Below are positions 60,612-64,000 of a stretch of 64,000 nucleotides of DNA, piece by piece. The first letter of the stretch is position 1. Every line of letters begins with the position of its first letter. The notes beneath the pieces were generated by a model. It was not told the DNA's origin, did not search any database, and saw only the letters and a program-made list of their open reading frames with translations. The translations under genes were made by a program, and so were the position numbers. Origin of the DNA: Ancistrus triradiatus (Eukaryota; Chordata; Actinopteri; Siluriformes; Loricariidae); assembly GCA_025084515.1 (NCBI GenBank), contig JAJAGP010000362.1:1-64000 (forward strand), given 5' to 3'.

Positions 60612-60801
60612 ATGGCCCGAAACTCTTTCCGTGGGTCCAAGTACAAGGCAGAGGTTAACTGCGATGGAGATTTTGGCTGCACACTCAAAGACCTCAGTTC
60701 ACTCATGGAACTCAGAGGGACGGAGGGGTTACAGAGGATCCAGGAGTGTTATGGAGATGTTCAGGGACTTTGCTCGAGGTTAAAGTCTTCACCCACAGAT
60801 G
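60612..60801 (+). CDS. atp2b: atp2b first coding exon (plasma-membrane Ca2+-ATPase, PMCA), 5' partial
   Basis: This is the N-terminal cytosolic segment of a P-type pump that exports calcium across the plasma membrane. The exon begins after the acceptor CTCTTTCAG at 60368. It has about 243 nt of leader, then ATG at 60612 in good context (GAAGACATGG). The 63 residues include GDFGCTLKDLSSLMELRGTE, YGDVQGLCSRLKSSPTDG. This is the conserved PMCA start region (FG.T..EL..LMELR...A...I...YGDV..LC.RLK.SP..G), ending at the conserved exon boundary in phase 1 with donor GTAAGT. Membrane helices, the DKTGT site and the calmodulin-binding tail lie beyond the window. The paralog (atp2b1 to atp2b4) is not resolved. 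The first residues MARNSFRGSKYKAE differ from the MGDM-type start of other PMCAs. An in-frame upstream TTG is not needed as start. Confidence 0.9.
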
Positions 60802-60837
60802 GTAAGTATAGAACAGTTTTCATTCTGGTAGATTGGT

Positions 60838-61015
60838 TTAGGGTGGCATGGTGGTGCAAGTGGTTAGTGTTGTTATCTCACTGCTCCAGAGATCCCTGGT
60901 TCTATTCTTGTCCAGGCTCTGTCTGTGTTGGATTTCACATTGGTTTCTTCTGGGTATTCTGGTTTTAACCCACCTTCCAAAGATGTGTTTGGTCACTTGG
61001 TGTCTCTAAGGTGTC
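60838..61015 (+). repeat. DANA-like SINE, head and middle
   Basis: 'agggtggcatggtggtgcaagtggttagtg' head, 'tccctggttctattcttgtcc' B-box region, then 'ttctgggtattctggtttt'. The tail of a similar unit ('gccctgcaatggattggtgcc ... aagaaaatgaatgaa') follows at 61109-61212, separated by a LINE-tail fragment. Confidence 0.65.
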
Positions 61016-61033
61016 TCAAGTGAGCGTGTGTGT

Positions 61034-61110
61034 ATGTCAAGTCATCTGTATTTATATAGCGCTTTTTACAATGGAGCATTGTCTCAAAGCAACTTTACAA
61101 GTTTAGGGCC
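61034..61110 (-). mobile_element. LINE 3'-tail fragment
   Basis: 'atttatatagcgctttttacaatgg' and 'ctcaaagcaactttacaag' match the 3' end of the LINE at 42206. It sits inside what looks like a split DANA-like SINE. Confidence 0.75.
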
Positions 61111-63105
61111 CTGCAATGGATTGGTGCCCTGTGTAGGCTCCTGCCTTGCTCCATGTGTTTGGCTCTGACTCTTCACGACACGACCCTGAATTGGATAAGA
61201 AAATGAATGAACAATTTGGTCACGTACAGGCTCAGTAAAGCCTTCACTGTCAGGCCATTTTTCTGTGGCTTTTTTCCATTGTTCGTGAGAAGATCCATCT
61301 TTATACGGCTCCTGGTGTACAAGTATATTTCAAAATACCAGCTGAGCTCTGAGCTCTACAGTCACTATACAGTTGGGTCACTATGTCTGGACCACTCACC
61401 ACATACTTTCATTCTCATGACTCTTTTGCAATGAGACTAGACACTGCCTTGAAATGGGAGCTACAAAAAGTCCCTATACATTGCATTTTAAGAACTACAA
61501 TCGGTCCCAGTTTCTGTGCTGTGAACATGTGACATAGGAGGCACAGTTCTAAGAACTATGAAAGTTCCTCCAGTGCCAAAGCACCCTATTACTTCTTCTG
61601 GTGCAGATTCTCCAACATTAGCATTGCAACTGGAAATTTAGGACACATTCCTATTCTGATTTTTGAAACATCTGATCCTTGAACCTGAGAAAGTAATGCC
61701 ATGACCACAGGAGTCTTTACTCTCATTTTGTTCTTCCTCTTAGTACTTCTTTAGGTGGTGTAAACCTTGCAGACTTTTCACTTATCACATATTCTGTAGA
61801 ACCCAACTGATTTTAAATGAGTGGGGTATTACATTTTTCAAAGGTTGTGAATTGAGGTTAAAACCCTGCCTATACTGTAATGCGGGGCAATGATGTCCGT
61901 CTTGGACATCTTCTGATTCCTACTATGCACCATCAGGACAAATGAAGTCATTAATTGTCTAATATACTCCAGACATCTCTCTTGCTATGAGTGATAAACT
62001 GATTTGGCATGGTATCTTAATGTCTGTGTAGTGTTTAGTGTCCCTTTCATTCATTTGCAGCCAGTTGACAAAACGCTTGATTTATGGTGGGCTGAATAAA
62101 GAATATATAGCTGTGTTGTAGTTTTACAAGGGCTAACAAGAGTTGCTCCTAGAGACGAAATTCTAAGAAAAATCTTTTAATTGTGGGCGTCTCCCTCTCA
62201 AAGTTAGGAGTAGATAAAGATAAAAGTTACTCCTAAAGCATCTTAACACTTAAAAGGTGAAAAACTGTTAGGAGTAGGGAGGAGGACGTTTAGGAAGCTT
62301 AGGAGTTCTCTTAAGCAGAGGAGAAAAATTTGGAAAGATGGCAAGGCAGAAGAAATGTTCTCCAAACACCGAATAACAGTGAGTGAATCAAACGCTGAAG
62401 ATTAGATTACGACCCCTGGTTTCATTTGAATATTTTGTCAGTACCTGTTCCTTAAAGCGATTGATCATATCGACAACACAAAAATGGTTTATCGTGTTGA
62501 TCGTCAGGTTACTATACGGATATTTTGCCATTGTTTGCAGTTGGCACAGTGGAAATTAACTACCCAGCCACCACAGAGTCATGGCAGCGCCTTCTGGCTG
62601 GGTTAGAATCATGCAGGCACAATTGGCTGTGTTTTCAGGAAGGAGATGCAAAACTGGGGATCATCCCTTGGTATTGCAACAGCTACGCCTTGCCAGCCCT
62701 GTAATGGACTGAATTCCATCCAGATCATGTTTATGCCTGCACCCTTCATCCCAAAGACCCTAACTAGAAGAAGCGGTGCTAAAATGTGAAAAACAAACAT
62801 AAATGAGGTTTTTAACCCAATAAGATCTGTACAATCAAAGGAAGTTTCTGAAATTAACACGTTTATTGGCGTTCGGTGCTGCAGTAAGATTACACAAGTT
62901 TAAGTAGTCCGTGCGATGTTTTCTGGGTGCATACTTCACATCATCCTGAATGTATTATGATGTTTCTATTGTACATACACAATATGGCCGCAGTTTTGTT
63001 GACACCCAAAACACAAGCGTCATGACTTAAGCCATGGCTTCCAAACTTTTTCTGCCATGCCCCCCTTGTGTATTTAATAATATTTTCTAGCCTCCAACTC
63101 AGTCT

Positions 63106-63107
<2 letters not shown>

Positions 63108-63137
<30 letters not shown>
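63108..63137. repeat. (CA)n microsatellite
   Basis: About 15 CA units. Confidence 0.95.
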
Positions 63138-63138
<1 letters not shown>

Positions 63139-64000
63139 TTTGCTTCCAAATTCCACTGGAATGTATTTTAAACACTGTAACTCATACAAAACTGCAGCCT
63201 CTCACTTAACAAAACAAAGTGACAAATCACTGTTACAGTGGAATTATTACAAGTAACATGCATCATGCAGCTTAAACATGACTCATTAATTTGCCTTGGT
63301 GTGCCCCCACCCCCTATTCGAAACGTTTGTTCTTAACCATGGAGTTAGCTCCCCATTGCTGCTCGACAACTACTCCAGAGTCAAATAATACGAATTAGAA
63401 CACTCCAGTAAATGCTTGGCACCCTAAACTTGTTGGTTGGGGACACATGCTCAGCCATGGAAACACAACCCATTGGTTCCAATCCATTAATTCTTGTGCT
63501 TCTAGTGTCAGTTTTATAATTTAATAATGAGCGTTTAATTCTATCGTCACTGTACTGATGGATCTTCTTTAAAATTGGCGAGATAAAGACTGTTAATAAC
63601 TTAACCCTGTGGTCTGGTCTCACCCAGAGAATGGTGGGCCTGGTCCCTGTAAAATGTTCTTTCTTATGGTTTCCAGGCCACTGTCATCTCCAGCTGCTCA
63701 TTTGGGATCTAGTTTCAGCTTTTATAAAGCTGTTTTTTAAACAATGTCGTCTGTTAAAATAGCTATAAGATAAAATTTTATTGTTGCAACTGAGGATCTT
63801 TTGGATACACTTGAAGGCTCAGTGGTCCTGTTCTTGGAAAGTGTTGCGGAGCTGAGCTGTTATCGCTCCTGTGCATTTCAGTCTCACAACATCAGCACAT
63901 GGGTAGCCTGTGAAGCTCTAGCAGGGCAGAAACATGATGAACTTGCTTGTGGGAAAAAAAAACGACATTCTGGAAGATGTCATGTTGAAAGTTACACAGA

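Larger units (their letters stand above)
60802..64000. other. atp2b intron following the first coding exon
   Basis: Starts at the GTAAGT donor and runs to the window end. No second PMCA coding exon was recognised. Content is SINE and LINE fragments, a CA run and unique AT-rich sequence (61215-63100, 63140-64000). Confidence 0.75.

Overview
The window is nuclear DNA from a ray-finned fish, almost certainly a teleost. It has large introns with GT-AG boundaries, recognisable vertebrate genes (CELSR1, CBLL1/Hakai, a plasma-membrane Ca2+-ATPase), and the repeat load typical of teleosts: many decayed Tc1/mariner copies from several families, DANA-like and V-SINE-like tRNA-derived SINEs, an L2/Rex-like LINE end and long dinucleotide microsatellites. 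The species cannot be fixed from the sequence alone. Nothing prokaryotic, viral or organellar was recognised.

Layout. 1-18.37 kb is read as the first intron of celsr1, with no coding exon recognised and many old transposons. 18.37-21.83 kb (minus strand) is the giant first coding exon of celsr1: signal peptide, N-terminal region and all nine cadherin repeats. A short 5'UTR intron is predicted just upstream. 24.70-34.66 kb (minus) is a complete cbll1 gene. Six coding exons join in frame to 472 residues with an intact RING finger and Hakai-type Cys/His motif, and the introns are filled with transposons. 37.00-39.88 kb (minus) is a complete four-exon gene for a 300-residue protein with a SANT/Myb-like N-terminus and a highly charged heptad-repeat helix; I could not name it. 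40-50.6 kb is intergenic, with a TA-flanked inverted-repeat element, a LINE, a foldback repeat, a Tc1 copy and a strong CTCF-like motif. From 50.64 kb the plus strand carries a CCAAT/CRE/GC-box promoter and a non-coding first exon. These are followed by a roughly 9.6 kb intron and the first coding exon (60.37-60.80 kb) of an ATP2B-family calcium pump that continues past the window end.

The three left-hand genes are tandem on the minus strand and the calcium pump points the other way, so the interval between about 40 and 50.6 kb is a divergent intergenic region. The genes are not an operon or a functional cassette. They serve planar cell polarity/adhesion (celsr1), E3 ubiquitin ligation and the m6A writer complex (cbll1), probable DNA binding (SANT gene) and calcium export (atp2b).

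I found no convincing new enzymatic or defence system. The observations most worth following are the unnamed SANT/charged-helix gene, the 285-bp TA-flanked inverted-repeat element at 40.5 kb with internal self-similarity, the two divergent CTCF-like motifs bracketing cbll1 and the SANT gene, the repeated palindromic foldback family, and several motif-dense non-coding patches.
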